From NCBI GenBank assembly GCA_020354045.1, contig CP070639.1, forward strand, positions 1 through 44,632: 44,632 bases of DNA, in the 5' to 3' direction. This DNA is from Anaerolineales bacterium (GTDB lineage Bacteria > Chloroflexota > Anaerolineae > Anaerolineales > UBA4823). Both the position numbers and the translations under genes were made by a program. Each line of letters opens with the position of its first letter. The stretch's first letter is position 1. The notes below the pieces were generated by a model. The model had not been told where the DNA came from and did no database searches. It saw only the letters and a program-made list of their open reading frames with translations. This document shows, piece after piece, positions 6,666-15,885 of the stretch.

Positions 6666-7253
6666 ATGAAGATAGGTGTACTAGCTCTACAGGGTGATTT
6701 TCATGAACATATCACCATGCTGAGCCGTATCGGCGTTGAAACGGCGGAGGTGCGTCTCCCAGAACACCTGGACGGGTTGGATGGGTTGGTCATCCCGGGA
6801 GGTGAATCGACTACGATTGGCAAGCTGGCGACAGATTTTGATCTGCTGGAACCGTTGCGCAAATTCGCTGCTGAAAAAGCCATCTGGGGTACCTGTGCAG
6901 GCGCAATCTTTCTTTCTAAGGATGTTCACCGCCAGCAGCCTCTGCTGCACTTGATGGATATTGTTGTTGAGCGCAATGCCTTTGGCAGGCAAATTGCCAG
7001 CTTTGAGATTGACCTGGAGATACCCGTGCTAAAGGAGGTTGCTCCTGGCGGGGGTCCATACCATGCCGTCTTTATCCGGGCTCCCTTGATTGCCTCGATC
7101 AGCGGTGGTGCGCACGCTCTGGCTAGCCTGGAAGATGGTCGCATTGTAGCTGCCCAGCAAGGGCGTATGTTGGCGACTGCTTTTCACCCCGAATTGACGG
7201 GTGACGATCGGTTTCATCGTTATTTTCTGCACCTTGCTGCAGGGCAGTCTTGA
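6666..7253 (+). CDS. pdxT: Pyridoxal 5'-phosphate synthase glutaminase subunit PdxT
   Basis: A 195-residue class I glutamine amidotransferase that hydrolyses glutamine and passes ammonia to PdxS. The family start MKIGVLALQGDFHEH is intact, the PGGESTTIGKL loop is at about residues 44-53, and the triad is complete: Cys77 in WGTCAG, His174 and Glu176 in FHPELTGDDRFH. The ribosome binding site is weak, so translation may be coupled to pdxS. Confidence 0.97.
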   Translation: MKIGVLALQGDFHEHITMLSRIGVETAEVRLPEHLDGLDGLVIPGGESTTIGKLATDFDLLEPLRKFAAEKAIWGTCAGAIFLSKDVHRQQPLLHLMDIVVERNAFGRQIASFEIDLEIPVLKEVAPGGGPYHAVFIRAPLIASISGGAHALASLEDGRIVAAQQGRMLATAFHPELTGDDRFHRYFLHLAAGQS

Positions 7254-7307
7254 TGGGTTGTAAATGACAACTGGCTGGGTGCCATAAAGGTGGAAGATTA
7301 AAAATCT

Positions 7308-8297
7308 ATGAAGGTACGTCCTTTTGACTGGCGTGACTTGTCAGCGCTTCACCGGGTACGTGATCAAAGTGTGTATTTACACAGCGCCCTGGTTTTGACG
7401 CGCGGACCGCTCTTGATACCAGGCGCGCTCCTATCCACGCTAGCACCGGGCATGGGGATATATACCTCCATCAGTTTCAATGACCAGCCACAGTCGATCC
7501 AGCTCTTTGGACAGATCATCCATGCTGCTGGCGCACAATGTGCCCAATTGACCTTTCTATCTCCTGACGAGGCCTTGGAGAGTGAGCATCTACAGGTTCT
7601 TTTAGAACATTTATCTTCTCAGGCAGTTGAGCGGGGCGCCTTTCGCTTGCTGGCCGATGTAGATGAGCGCACGTTAGCATTTGAGATGCTCCGGCAGGCT
7701 GGTTTTGCTATTTATGCCCGCCAGCGTATTTGGCGGCTAAAGGATGACCAGGCAAACGGTGAAGGGCCGCTATCCTGGCAGACTGCCACGGAGCGTGATC
7801 TGATTGCGGTGCGCTCCCTGTACAACAACCTGATCCCGGGGTTGGTACAGCAGGTGGAGCCATTCCCAGCCGAACGTTTGCGCGGTCTTGTATATCGCCA
7901 GGGAGGCGACCTGCTGGCTTATGTGGAGCTCAAATATGGGCACCGCGGCATCTGGGCTCAGCCCTTCATCCATCCGGACGCCGAGAATGTGGCCGAGAAT
8001 TTGATCGCACTGCTATCTAACCTGCCACATCGGGTATCGCGTCCTGTATATATGTGTTTGCGCTCGTACCAATCCTGGTTGGAGCCAACGATGGAACATG
8101 TAGGAGCGGAACCCAGCCCTCGCCAGGCAATGATGGTCAGACATGTGGCCATCCCCCAAAAAGCGCTGCGTGCGTTTACACTGCCAGCAATCGAAGGAGG
8201 GCATCCTGAAGCGACGGCACCCATCAGCAGAGCGCGGGTGAGCCAGTCCGAGGCGGTAAAATCTACAACGCCACAAATGGAGAAACAATTATTTTGA
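7308..8297 (+). CDS. Possible GNAT-fold acetyltransferase-like protein
   Basis: A 329-residue protein I cannot name with certainty. The N-terminus MKVRPFDWRDLSALHRVRDQS and a second start-like segment at about residue 155 (LSWQTATERDLIAVRSLYN) both resemble the first strand and helix of GNAT domains, so it may be a double GNAT in which the acetyl-CoA loop has decayed. The last ~50 residues are low-complexity. Its TGA overlaps the next ATG by one base (TGATG at 8295-8299), so it is translationally coupled to the Ycf45-type ATPase; a link between the two functions is inferred from this only. Confidence 0.55.
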   Translation: MKVRPFDWRDLSALHRVRDQSVYLHSALVLTRGPLLIPGALLSTLAPGMGIYTSISFNDQPQSIQLFGQIIHAAGAQCAQLTFLSPDEALESEHLQVLLEHLSSQAVERGAFRLLADVDERTLAFEMLRQAGFAIYARQRIWRLKDDQANGEGPLSWQTATERDLIAVRSLYNNLIPGLVQQVEPFPAERLRGLVYRQGGDLLAYVELKYGHRGIWAQPFIHPDAENVAENLIALLSNLPHRVSRPVYMCLRSYQSWLEPTMEHVGAEPSPRQAMMVRHVAIPQKALRAFTLPAIEGGHPEATAPISRARVSQSEAVKSTTPQMEKQLF

Positions 8298-9913
8298 TGT
8301 CGCAAAAACGTATCACCGATGATTTGCAGGCTTTACTGAGTGTTTTGCCCCCTGATATCATGCAGGCGGTTGATCGGGCAAACAACAGCGACAATTTATT
8401 AGAGGTCATCCTGGATTTGGGGCGCGTACCCACAGCGCGCTTTGTGGACCATGAGGTCGTGCTGATCCAAAGGGAGATTATGCACGATGATATCGATTTC
8501 GTGGTGGAACGCATCGGTGAGTTTGATGCCGATAACCGCGCTGGTCTGGAACGTACTCTGCATCGAATTTCAGCTATCCGTAACCGGCGCGGCCATATTG
8601 TTGGGCTGACTTGCCGGGTGGGACGTGCTGTGTATGGCACGACGGATATTGTCAAAGACTTGATAGAGAGCGGCAAAAGCTTGCTGCTATTGGGTCGGCC
8701 AGGCGTAGGTAAAACAACCCTGCTGCGCGAGGCCGCCCGGCTTTTAGCCGAGAGCAAACGCGTGGTGATTGTGGATACATCCAATGAGATCGGTGGAGAT
8801 GGTGATGTGCCTCACCCGGCGGTGGGTAAGGCGCGCCGCATGCAGGTTACCAAACCGTCCTTGCAGCACGAAGTGATGATCGAAGCGGTTGAAAATCACA
8901 ACCCGGAGGCGATAATCATCGATGAGATCGGGCGGGAATTAGAGGCAGCCGCAGCGCGCACCATCGCGGAGCGCGGTGTACAGCTGATCGGCACTGCCCA
9001 TGGCAACAATCTGGAGAATTTGTTGCTTAACCCAACCCTGTCAGACCTGGTTGGCGGCATCGAATCGGTCACACTGTCTGATGAGGAGGCCCGGCGGCGA
9101 GGGACTCAGAAAACGGTCCTGGAACGTCGTGCTCCACCGACATTTGACGTGCTGATCGAGATTCAAACCCGGGACCGCCTGGCCGTGCACCTGGATGTGG
9201 CTGCTGCGGTGGATTCTTTATTGCGAGGCTTCCCGTTGCCTCCAGAGATTCGCTCGCGTGACGAAAATGGTCGTATCCAGATCGAAAAGCCACCTCAGGT
9301 CAAGCCCACCCAATTCCAGCAGGCTTCCCAGGGTTTTCGTCGCCAAGGCAATGGTGGAGGAGCGGCGCAACAGCCAGCAATCAGGCCAGCGGGGACGGAC
9401 GTCAGGCCGACTGGAGAGGCGCGCTCAGAACAATTGCAAACTTCAATGCAAACCCAACGCATCTACGCTTATGGTGTGGCTCGCAACCGCTTGTTGCAGG
9501 CTGCTAAGCGTCTGGGTGTGCCGGTTTTGCTGGTCAATGACCCGGGACAGGCAGATGTACTGGTAACATTGCGCTCATATTACCGCAAGCGCCAGCGGAC
9601 GATTGTGGATGCAGAGAATCGAGGTATGCCGATTTACGTGCTCAGGGCCAACACAGTTAACCAAATGCAGCAGTTTCTGGGTGATCTGTTCAACCTTTCT
9701 GCAGATGTCTACGATGAGCGCAACGAGGAACGCATTCGCCGGGAGACTACGGCCGCGATCGATGCCGTGTTGAATGGGGAGCGATGGGTGGAACTTTCGC
9801 CAGCTTCTGCTGCGGTAAGGCGCTTACAGCATCAAATGGCCCGACAAGCCAACCTGGTTTCTCATTCGTATGGCAAAGAGCCGCGGCGGCGAGTGCGCAT
9901 CTTTAGGGAATAA
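8297..9913 (+). CDS. Ycf45-type AAA ATPase with R3H domain
   Basis: A 538-residue predicted nucleic-acid-binding ATPase of the Ycf45/SpoIIIAA-like group known from cyanobacteria, plastids and Firmicutes. Walker A GRPGVGKTT is at residues 133-141, followed by VVIVDTSNEIGGDGDVPHPAVGKARRMQV and the Walker B AIIIDEIG. The ~60 residues after the ATPase are Gln/Pro-rich and probably a linker. The C-terminus is an R3H single-strand nucleic acid binding domain: VRRLQHQMA, then SHSYGKEPRRRVRIF. I use the ATG at 8297 that overlaps the upstream TGA; a TTG one codon earlier is possible. Cellular role is not established. Confidence 0.88.
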   Translation: MSQKRITDDLQALLSVLPPDIMQAVDRANNSDNLLEVILDLGRVPTARFVDHEVVLIQREIMHDDIDFVVERIGEFDADNRAGLERTLHRISAIRNRRGHIVGLTCRVGRAVYGTTDIVKDLIESGKSLLLLGRPGVGKTTLLREAARLLAESKRVVIVDTSNEIGGDGDVPHPAVGKARRMQVTKPSLQHEVMIEAVENHNPEAIIIDEIGRELEAAAARTIAERGVQLIGTAHGNNLENLLLNPTLSDLVGGIESVTLSDEEARRRGTQKTVLERRAPPTFDVLIEIQTRDRLAVHLDVAAAVDSLLRGFPLPPEIRSRDENGRIQIEKPPQVKPTQFQQASQGFRRQGNGGGAAQQPAIRPAGTDVRPTGEARSEQLQTSMQTQRIYAYGVARNRLLQAAKRLGVPVLLVNDPGQADVLVTLRSYYRKRQRTIVDAENRGMPIYVLRANTVNQMQQFLGDLFNLSADVYDERNEERIRRETTAAIDAVLNGERWVELSPASAAVRRLQHQMARQANLVSHSYGKEPRRRVRIFRE

Positions 9914-9961
9914 AATTCCAGGATCATCAAACCATTCAGGCCGCGCGCCTGTGGATAAGCG

Positions 9962-10585
9962 ATGTTCATCACCTTTGAAGGTACAGAAGGGAGCGGTAAA
10001 ACCTCCCAGTTACACCCGACTGCCGATTTTCTCCGCCAGCAGGGCCGGGATGTTCTCACCCTGCGTGAGCCAGGGGGAACATCGATCGGGGAACAAATCC
10101 GCAAGGTATTGTTTAACCTGGAGAACACGGAGATGCACCCGCGCACCGAGATCCTGCTCTTTCAGGCCTCGCGCGCCCAGCTGGTAGAAGATATCATCAC
10201 CCCGCACTTGAGAAAAGGCGGGGTGGTTTTGTGCGATCGTTACGCCGACTCTACCCTGGCGTATCAGGGGTTCGGTTACCAGCTGGACCTTGAACCACTG
10301 CGAGCGTTGATTGCTTTTGCCACCCACGCATTAAAGCCGGATTTAACCCTGTTATTTGACCTGGACGTGGAAGTGGGTATGCGGCGTCGGGCTAGTGGTG
10401 GTGAATGGAACCGCCTGGATGCTTATGACCTGGCTTTTTATCAGCGCGTACGAGAGGGATATCACCAGCTTGCCAGGGAGGAACCTGCACGCTGGGTGAT
10501 CATCAATGCTGAACAGCCTCCCGGGCAGGTTCAGGAGGCTGTCTGCAAAGCGATTGTTAAGCGATTACGCCAGAAATCTGGGTAG
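9962..10585 (+). CDS. tmk: Thymidylate kinase
   Basis: A 207-residue enzyme that converts dTMP to dTDP, the committed step to dTTP. It starts MFITFEGTEGSGKTSQL with the P-loop at residues 7-14, then REPGGTSIGEQIR (substrate-binding), the CDRYADSTLAYQGFG motif, and a lid segment at about residues 137-150 (MRRRASGGEWNRLD). It follows the Ycf45 gene by 48 bp on the same strand, so it probably ends the pdxS-to-tmk run, closed by the terminator at 10591-10614. Confidence 0.97.
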   Translation: MFITFEGTEGSGKTSQLHPTADFLRQQGRDVLTLREPGGTSIGEQIRKVLFNLENTEMHPRTEILLFQASRAQLVEDIITPHLRKGGVVLCDRYADSTLAYQGFGYQLDLEPLRALIAFATHALKPDLTLLFDLDVEVGMRRRASGGEWNRLDAYDLAFYQRVREGYHQLAREEPARWVIINAEQPPGQVQEAVCKAIVKRLRQKSG

Positions 10586-10590
10586 AGCCT

Positions 10591-10614
10591 CAACCGTTAG
10601 CGGTTGCGGTTTTT
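10591..10614 (+). terminator. Terminator after tmk
   Basis: CAACCG (10591-10596), a TTAG loop and CGGTTG (10601-10606), then CGG and T5. It starts 5 bp after the tmk stop. Its end overlaps the stop codon of the convergent FmdB-like gene. Confidence 0.7.
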
Positions 10615-11005
10615 AAAAATCGTCACCGCCCCCAAAATCACCCCCCTCACCCCCTAAATCTGGCAGGGCTTCCTCAATTTCCTCAGGAGATTGGCCTTTC
10701 TCCAGTCGATCGATCACTTCGTCGAATTCTGGACCCATGTCCTCTCCCATTTCGCGACTCATCCTGCGCATCATCCGACCCAATGCTTTAGGATCGTCTT
10801 CCAGCCCTTCCAGGTTGGCAGGATCAGCCAGGGACTCTAGCTGGCTTTCTTCGGAACGGGCAAAGCGGATGCGTCCGATACGGCGTTGAACCTGATCGCT
10901 CTTACAATGTGGGCAGCTTACTGGTAGACTTCCGTACTCGCTGTAGGACATAAAGATCTCAAAGCGTTTCTTGCAGTTTAAGCAACGATATGGATAAGAT
11001 GGCAT
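10613..11005 (-). CDS. FmdB family zinc ribbon protein
   Basis: A 130-residue protein whose N-terminus is a zinc ribbon of the FmdB/CxxC regulatory family: MPSYPYRCLNCKKRFEIFMSYSEYG, then VSCPHCKSDQVQRRIGRIRF, giving two CxxC knuckles at about residues 8-11 and 31-34. The remainder is acidic and ends in a Gly/Asp-rich tail (GGEGGDFGGGDDF). FmdB proteins are poorly understood. The ATG at 11005 has GGAGGT upstream at good spacing; a codon 20 residues upstream has none. It is a single gene between tmk and gmk, convergent with tmk. Confidence 0.85.
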   Translation of the reverse strand: MPSYPYRCLNCKKRFEIFMSYSEYGSLPVSCPHCKSDQVQRRIGRIRFARSEESQLESLADPANLEGLEDDPKALGRMMRRMSREMGEDMGPEFDEVIDRLEKGQSPEEIEEALPDLGGEGGDFGGGDDF

Positions 11006-11159
11006 AAAATTACCTCCATACAAGTAAGATCGACTTAAATTATAATCGCTTGGGGCAGATTCCAAAAATCACCACGGAGAGGGTGAGTGAACTGCCTTAT
11101 AATCTGTATTATCAGCAACCTGTGAAATTTAAAGAGAAAAAGCCTGACCAGAAGATAAC

Positions 11160-11783
11160 ATGACAGACTCAAATTTATTTTACCCTCATCGCTCTGCCCC
11201 CTTATTGATTGTGATATCTGGCCCCTCTGGAGTGGGGAAGGATACCGTGATCCAGCGTATGAAAGAACGCCAGTTACCCATTCATTTTGTGGTCACAGCT
11301 ACCACACGCCCACCGCGCCTGGACGAAACCCATGGCGTGGATTACTTTTTTGTCTCCCATGATGAATTTGCGGAGATGATTGAGCAAGATGAGTTGCTTG
11401 AATACGCCATCGTATATAACGACTATAAAGGTATACCCAAGGAGCAGGTTAGGCAGGCTTTGCAGAGCGGAAAAGATGTTATCATGCGCATCGATGTGCA
11501 AGGTGCGGGGACGATACGAGAGCTTGCCCCAGCTGCACTGCTTATTTTTCTGACTACCCAGGATGAAGACGAACTGGTCAGGCGCTTGAGGGAGCGCAAG
11601 ACGGAAACCCCAGAAGGCCTGAAGCTGCGCATCGCAACCGCCCGCCAGGAACTCAAACGCATTAACGAGTTTGATTATGTGGTTGTGAACCCCGATGATC
11701 AATTGGATGAGACCGTGGATACCATTATGGCGATCATTAAAGCCGAGCACCACAGACTTCATCCCCGCAAGGTTATGCTATGA
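11160..11783 (+). CDS. gmk: Guanylate kinase
   Basis: A 207-residue kinase converting GMP to GDP. The P-loop SGPSGVGKDT is at residues 20-29, followed by TATTRPPRLDETHGVDYFFVSHDEF, which holds the GMP-binding site, then YNDYKGIP and RIDVQGAGTIREL, and the lid RRLRERKTETPE. About 10 residues precede the core start, but the ATG at 11160 is the only reasonable start. Its TGA overlaps the ATG of the rhomboid gene by 4 bp (ATGA). A -10-like TATAAT is at 11098-11103 without a clear -35. Confidence 0.96.
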   Translation: MTDSNLFYPHRSAPLLIVISGPSGVGKDTVIQRMKERQLPIHFVVTATTRPPRLDETHGVDYFFVSHDEFAEMIEQDELLEYAIVYNDYKGIPKEQVRQALQSGKDVIMRIDVQGAGTIRELAPAALLIFLTTQDEDELVRRLRERKTETPEGLKLRIATARQELKRINEFDYVVVNPDDQLDETVDTIMAIIKAEHHRLHPRKVML

Positions 11784-12571
11784 ACTCTTCGCAATCTCCG
11801 GAATACAGTGGTTACGATCCAGAGGGACAATCCCAGCCGGGTGAGCCAATCCGCCAGCCTCCTGTGGTGGTCAGGTCGGCATCTGGAAGGCCTCTTGTGA
11901 CCTATACTTTGCTGGGGGCGACGTTGTTTGTTTTTGCACTGCAAATGCTGGGCATTTTCTTTTTAGGGGTGGATTACCCGGCAGAACTGGGGATGAAAGT
12001 CAATGAGTGGATTGTGCAGGGAGAGTACTGGCGCTTGCTCACACCTGTATTTTTACACTCCACGCGCTCGATCCTGCATATTGCTTTCAATATGTATGCC
12101 CTGTATATCTTTGGGCCTGGGCTGGAACGCCACTTTGGCTCCAAAAGGTTCCTGGCGCTCTATTTGTTGAGCGGCTTCAGCGGAAACGTGGTTTCATTTT
12201 TGTTTTCCCCGGCACCTTCCCTGGGTTCATCCACTGCGATTTTTGGCTTGTTAGGTGCTCAGGGAGCGTTTCTTTACCAGAATCGTGAGCTGTTTGGTAA
12301 AAGTGCCCAGCGGGCGTTGATCAATATTATCACCATCGCAGGGGTAAATCTGTTTATCGGCCTTTCACCTGGCATTGATAACTGGGGGCATATTGGGGGT
12401 CTGGTAGGGGGCAGTCTATTCGCCTGGTTTGCTGGCCCTGTGCTGCGCCTGGAGGGCGTGTATCCACTCCTAAATCTGACTGACGAACGTGAAACAGGGG
12501 ATGTCGTTCGAGTTGGGCTTGCGGTTGGCTTGCTATTTGCTGCGCTGGCGGCTCTAAAAATATTTCTATAA
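11780..12571 (+). CDS. Rhomboid family intramembrane serine protease
   Basis: A 263-residue membrane protein. About 38 polar residues come before six to seven hydrophobic segments. Rhomboid landmarks are in order: GEYWRLLTPVFLH at ~81-93, SILHIAFNMYALYIFG at ~97-112, the catalytic GSSTAIFG loop with Ser151 and NWGHIGGLVGG with His204. Rhomboids cut transmembrane substrates within the bilayer; the substrate is unknown. The Gly usually found after the catalytic Ser is Thr here. The start overlaps the gmk stop by 4 bp and galE follows 11 bp downstream, so gmk, the rhomboid gene and galE form an operon. Confidence 0.93.
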   Translation: MNSSQSPEYSGYDPEGQSQPGEPIRQPPVVVRSASGRPLVTYTLLGATLFVFALQMLGIFFLGVDYPAELGMKVNEWIVQGEYWRLLTPVFLHSTRSILHIAFNMYALYIFGPGLERHFGSKRFLALYLLSGFSGNVVSFLFSPAPSLGSSTAIFGLLGAQGAFLYQNRELFGKSAQRALINIITIAGVNLFIGLSPGIDNWGHIGGLVGGSLFAWFAGPVLRLEGVYPLLNLTDERETGDVVRVGLAVGLLFAALAALKIFL

Positions 12572-12582
12572 GGCGGAACTGA

Positions 12583-13596
12583 ATGATGAGTATACTGGTT
12601 ACTGGCGGTGCCGGTTATATCGGCAGCCATACTTGCGTTGAGTTGCTCAATGCGGGCTATGAGGTGATCGTGGTGGATAACCTCTCTAACAGCAAAATCG
12701 AAGCGATTAACAGGGTGCAGGAGATAACTGGCAAGCAACTGGATTTCCATCAGGTTGACCTGCTGGATCAAGAAGCCCTGGATTGGGTGTTTTCCCAAAC
12801 CGCAGTCGAGGCGGTCATCCACTTTGCTGGTCTCAAAGCAGTGGGCGAATCGGTTGCCCAACCCCTGCGTTACTACCATAACAATGTCACTGGCACGCTG
12901 GTTTTATGCGCGGTGATGGCAAAACATGCTGTGAAGAACCTGGTATTCAGCTCATCTGCCACGGTATATGGCGACCCACACACAGTACCTGTAACAGAAG
13001 ATTTTCCGCTTTCTGCCACCAATCCTTATGGGCGTTCCAAGTTGATGATTGAGGATATTCTGCGCGATTTGCACGTGGCAGACCCGACCTGGAATGTATG
13101 CCTGCTGCGCTACTTCAACCCGGTTGGGGCACATCCAAGTGGGCGGATTGGGGAGGACCCCAATGGGATTCCAAACAACCTGGTACCATACATAGCCCAG
13201 GTGTCGGTGGGACGCTTGCCTGAACTCAAAGTGTTCGGTAATGATTATCCCACCATAGACGGCACAGGCGTGCGTGATTATATCCACGTGGTTGACCTGG
13301 CGGTGGGGCATATTCAGGCCCTGCGATCTCTGGAGAAGAATCCCGGTGCAGCGGCATACAATCTGGGCACCGGGCGTGGCAACAGTGTGTTGGAGATGGT
13401 GGCTGCATTTGAACGCGCTTGCGGTAAGCCAATCCCCTACCGGTTTGTGGAACGTAGACCGGGTGACGTGGCTACAACTTATGCAGACCCAAGCAAGGCC
13501 CAGGCTGAGCTGGACTGGTCAGCGAAAAGGGGGATCGAAGATATGTGTGCGGATGTGTGGCGCTGGCAGTCGTCCAATCCAAATGGTTATGAGTAA
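12583..13596 (+). CDS. galE: UDP-glucose 4-epimerase
   Basis: A 337-residue extended SDR enzyme interconverting UDP-glucose and UDP-galactose for glycan synthesis. Present are the NAD-binding [32 protein letters not shown], the catalytic FSSSATVYG and YGRSK (Tyr-x3-Lys), [19 protein letters not shown] and [15 protein letters not shown], all diagnostic of GalE. There are two adjacent ATGs; AGGCGG is 6 nt before the first. The 3' end overlaps the end of the convergent hydratase gene by 10 bp. Confidence 0.97.
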   Translation: MMSILVTGGAGYIGSHTCVELLNAGYEVIVVDNLSNSKIEAINRVQEITGKQLDFHQVDLLDQEALDWVFSQTAVEAVIHFAGLKAVGESVAQPLRYYHNNVTGTLVLCAVMAKHAVKNLVFSSSATVYGDPHTVPVTEDFPLSATNPYGRSKLMIEDILRDLHVADPTWNVCLLRYFNPVGAHPSGRIGEDPNGIPNNLVPYIAQVSVGRLPELKVFGNDYPTIDGTGVRDYIHVVDLAVGHIQALRSLEKNPGAAAYNLGTGRGNSVLEMVAAFERACGKPIPYRFVERRPGDVATTYADPSKAQAELDWSAKRGIEDMCADVWRWQSSNPNGYE

Positions 13597-14375
13597 TCTA
13601 TAAACCTGGGAGTACGTTTCTCCAGGAAGGCGCGCACACCCTCTTTATGCGCCTCGCTGTGCCCGGCGATGTCTTGCAGATGGGCTTCGTAGTCCAGTAC
13701 CTGCTCTAAGTTTCCCAGTACAGCTCTATTGAAGGCGCGCTTGGTCAAACCGAATGCCAGCTGGGATCCTTGTGCTAGGCGAGCAGCCCACTCCGTGGCT
13801 TTATTTAACACCTCTGAGGCAGGCACAACCTGGTTGACCATACCCACAGATAACGCCTGTTCGGCGCTGATTGGCGTGTTGGCATATGTGAATTCCGCGG
13901 CCCGGCCCAGGCCAACCAGCACAGGTAGCAGCAAAGACACCGCTGAATCGGGAGCCAGTCCAATGCCGGAAAAGCCGACTACAAAACGAGCATGCTCGGC
14001 TGCAATGCGCAGGTCACATGCCAGCACAATTCCCAGGGCAGCACCTGAGACAGCCCCGTTGATGGCTGCCAGGACAGGCTTTTCAAGGCGGCGGATCTGC
14101 AGAATAAGCGGGTTATAGGTGTGTTGCAAGTGGTAGCGAAAGGAGGTGTCCTCCGCTTCTTTGACTTCGGTGATGTCTTGGCCGGCGCTGAAGACGTTCC
14201 CGGAAGCGGTCAGGATCACAGCCCGGATGCGCGCCTCCCGTTGGGCTTTTTTAAGTACCTCTTGCAAAGCATCGGTCATCTCCAGGTTGAAGGCATTGAC
14301 CTTTGGGCGGTTGAGCGTGATTGTCAGGATAGTGTCCTTTTGCTCGGTCAGTATGGGTGATTCAGTAGCGGACAT
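13587..14375 (-). CDS. Enoyl-CoA hydratase/isomerase family protein, PaaG-like
   Basis: A 262-residue crotonase-fold enzyme. It has the oxyanion-hole segments [12 protein letters not shown] (~residues 60-71) and [29 protein letters not shown]. The [19 protein letters not shown] stretch carries Asp where hydratases have a catalytic Glu, and PDS is the pattern of PaaG-type ring 1,2-epoxyphenylacetyl-CoA isomerases. No other paa genes are near, so it may serve in another acyl-CoA pathway. The exact reaction is unproven. It is a single gene converging on galE, with its own start preceded by GGAGGAAAT (ribosome binding site). Confidence 0.88.
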   Translation of the reverse strand: MSATESPILTEQKDTILTITLNRPKVNAFNLEMTDALQEVLKKAQREARIRAVILTASGNVFSAGQDITEVKEAEDTSFRYHLQHTYNPLILQIRRLEKPVLAAINGAVSGAALGIVLACDLRIAAEHARFVVGFSGIGLAPDSAVSLLLPVLVGLGRAAEFTYANTPISAEQALSVGMVNQVVPASEVLNKATEWAARLAQGSQLAFGLTKRAFNRAVLGNLEQVLDYEAHLQDIAGHSEAHKEGVRAFLEKRTPRFIDYS

Positions 14376-14482
14376 ATTTCCTCCATATACGTCGAAATCA
14401 ACTACAGTTTAGCATAATTACGTTGCTTGGTGAGAAGTATATTGAAATTGGGGCAAGGTCGTTGTGGTTCAACAGAGTCGAT

Positions 14483-14510
14483 AAAAAAGACCCGGGTGGA
14501 AACCCGGGTC
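14483..14510 (-). terminator. Terminator of the acidic 127-aa protein gene
   Basis: On the minus strand GACCCGGGT and ACCCGGGTC form a perfect 9-bp stem (14502-14510 with 14489-14497, 4-nt loop) followed by T6. It lies 22 bp downstream of the stop at 14533 and is a textbook intrinsic terminator. Confidence 0.9.
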
Positions 14511-14532
14511 AGCGATGCTCGGATTGATAATC

Positions 14533-14916
14533 CTAGTAAAGATCGGGAGAGTCAAGATCGTCGTCGTTTTCATCGCCCAGGTCATCTTCATAACCCAATT
14601 CCAGCTCAACCTCCTCGTCTGAAAGTCGCAGCCATAGAATGAGCAGATGACCGTCTTCGGCATCCGTGTACCTGGCAGCCACAATGGGTGCCTCGTGATT
14701 CAAACCATCCGATGTGCGATATTCCAGGTGAATGGCGTGCTGGTTGCGCCAGGCTTTATGGCAGCGCTCAACCAGACCTGGACCATTGAAAGTGCGCACG
14801 CGGGTGACGACCATGTTAACGAGGTTGGGGCTCTCGCTCAATCCCAACACCCAACCCTCTGTAACCAATTCAAAGGTTGGAGGCGGTCCCTCAATAATTG
14901 TGATTTTGTCGTCCAT
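14533..14916 (-). CDS. Uncharacterised acidic protein
   Basis: A 127-residue soluble protein without a family I recognise. It begins MDDKITIIEGPPPTFELV, has a mixed alpha/beta middle (VVTRVRTFNGPGLVERCHKAWR, then HAIHLEYRTSDGLNHEAPIVAARY) and ends in a strongly acidic tail rich in Asp and Glu. The ATG at 14916 is preceded by GGAGAT at good spacing; a codon 7 residues upstream is less likely. It is transcribed alone, with a strong terminator after it. The real ribosome binding site, terminator and codon pattern support a true gene; the function is unknown. Confidence 0.75.
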   Translation of the reverse strand: MDDKITIIEGPPPTFELVTEGWVLGLSESPNLVNMVVTRVRTFNGPGLVERCHKAWRNQHAIHLEYRTSDGLNHEAPIVAARYTDAEDGHLLILWLRLSDEEVELELGYEDDLGDENDDDLDSPDLY

Positions 14917-15041
14917 TTTTATCTCCAATGCGCGCAATCATACCACGAAAAAAATTCAGATTAGTAAGATTTATATTAAAGCCAGCTAGACGGAAAATCG
15001 GTCAACGAATAGCGATATAATCTAGCCGGGAGACCAAGGGC

Positions 15042-15407
15042 ATGTATAAACTTGTGATTATCGTCGAGAATATTGAAGATTGGACAGCTTTCGAGGATCT
15101 CTGGCCTCAATTTCTCCATGAGGCTGAGAATATGCCGGGCTTATCACGAGAAACCACCAGCCAGGTAGATGCACTGCTTTATGGTGAACGAGAAGTCGCA
15201 TTTATCCACGAACTTTATTTTAATACCCGCCAGGAGGCTCGCCAGGCAATGGCTTCCTTGCCTGGACAGGCGGCTGGCAAGCTCTTGCAGACCCTGACCA
15301 ATGGCAAGATGACTCTCTTATTCGCAGATCACAAGGAAGACGACCTGGAGAACATTCGCAAATTCAAAGCACAGAGAGAGAACACACCCGGTGCTGACCA
15401 CGAGTGA
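15042..15407 (+). CDS. Uncharacterised small alpha/beta protein
   Basis: A 121-residue protein beginning MYKLVIIVENIEDWTAFEDLWPQFLHEAENMPGL, with HELYFNTRQEARQAMASLPGQAAGKLLQ later. A first strand KLVIIVE, an F-x-x-x-W-P-x-F helix and an A-x-x-S-x-x-G-Q-x-A-G-x-x-L helix are what EthD-like dimeric alpha-beta barrel proteins look like. That assignment is by eye. It is led by GGGAG and a possible -10 TATAAT at 15016-15021, and heads a run of overlapping genes: its end overlaps the YbaK gene by 17 bp. Confidence 0.7.
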   Translation: MYKLVIIVENIEDWTAFEDLWPQFLHEAENMPGLSRETTSQVDALLYGEREVAFIHELYFNTRQEARQAMASLPGQAAGKLLQTLTNGKMTLLFADHKEDDLENIRKFKAQRENTPGADHE

Positions 15408-15885
15408 TCTGCGCATTTTTCTGGAAACTCATGCTGTAGGGGGGGAGATACTGCAGCTGGATTCGCCCACACCAACCGTACAGGCGGCTGCTGAGGCTGT
15501 GGGGGCGCATCCAGACCAAATCGTCAAATCCATCTTATTTGTGGTAGATGAGCAGCTAATTTTGGCGATCGCCTGCGGAACTGACCGTATCGACCGGCGG
15601 GCCATAGCAGGGTTTTTAGGGGTGGGACGGAAGCGTGTAAAGTTAGCTGAAGCAGGTACAGTACTGCATATGGCTGGCTACGAGGTGGGCGCTATGCCGC
15701 CCTTTGCTCATCGGCATCCGATCAAGACCTTATTGGACCGGCGGGTGCTGGAACAACCCCTTGTTTATGCAGGTGGAGGGGCGGAAAATGCTTTAATGCG
15801 TTTAGCTCCATCAGAGATACTGCGTGTCACGCAAGCCAGGGTGCTTGACCTGATAGATCCGGATGCGAGTGGATCGCCGCAATGA
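15391..15885 (+). CDS. YbaK/EbsC family aminoacyl-tRNA deacylase
   Basis: A 164-residue protein of the YbaK/ProX family, which hydrolyses mischarged tRNAs such as Ala- or Cys-tRNAPro in trans. Family features: TVQAAAEAVGAHPDQIVKSILFVVDEQLILAIACGTDRID, with the conserved Lys46 in IVKS; then VGRKRVKLAE, GYEVGAMPPFAHR and a final GGGAENALMRLAPSEILRVTQA. The GTG at 15391 lies inside the previous gene; the M23 peptidase ATG overlaps its TGA by 4 bp. Confidence 0.9.
   Translation: MLTTSDLRIFLETHAVGGEILQLDSPTPTVQAAAEAVGAHPDQIVKSILFVVDEQLILAIACGTDRIDRRAIAGFLGVGRKRVKLAEAGTVLHMAGYEVGAMPPFAHRHPIKTLLDRRVLEQPLVYAGGGAENALMRLAPSEILRVTQARVLDLIDPDASGSPQ

Noticed and set aside
13284-13291. CCACGTGG palindrome in galE
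   Set aside because: Short, within a conserved coding stretch, and does not match parS outside the centre.
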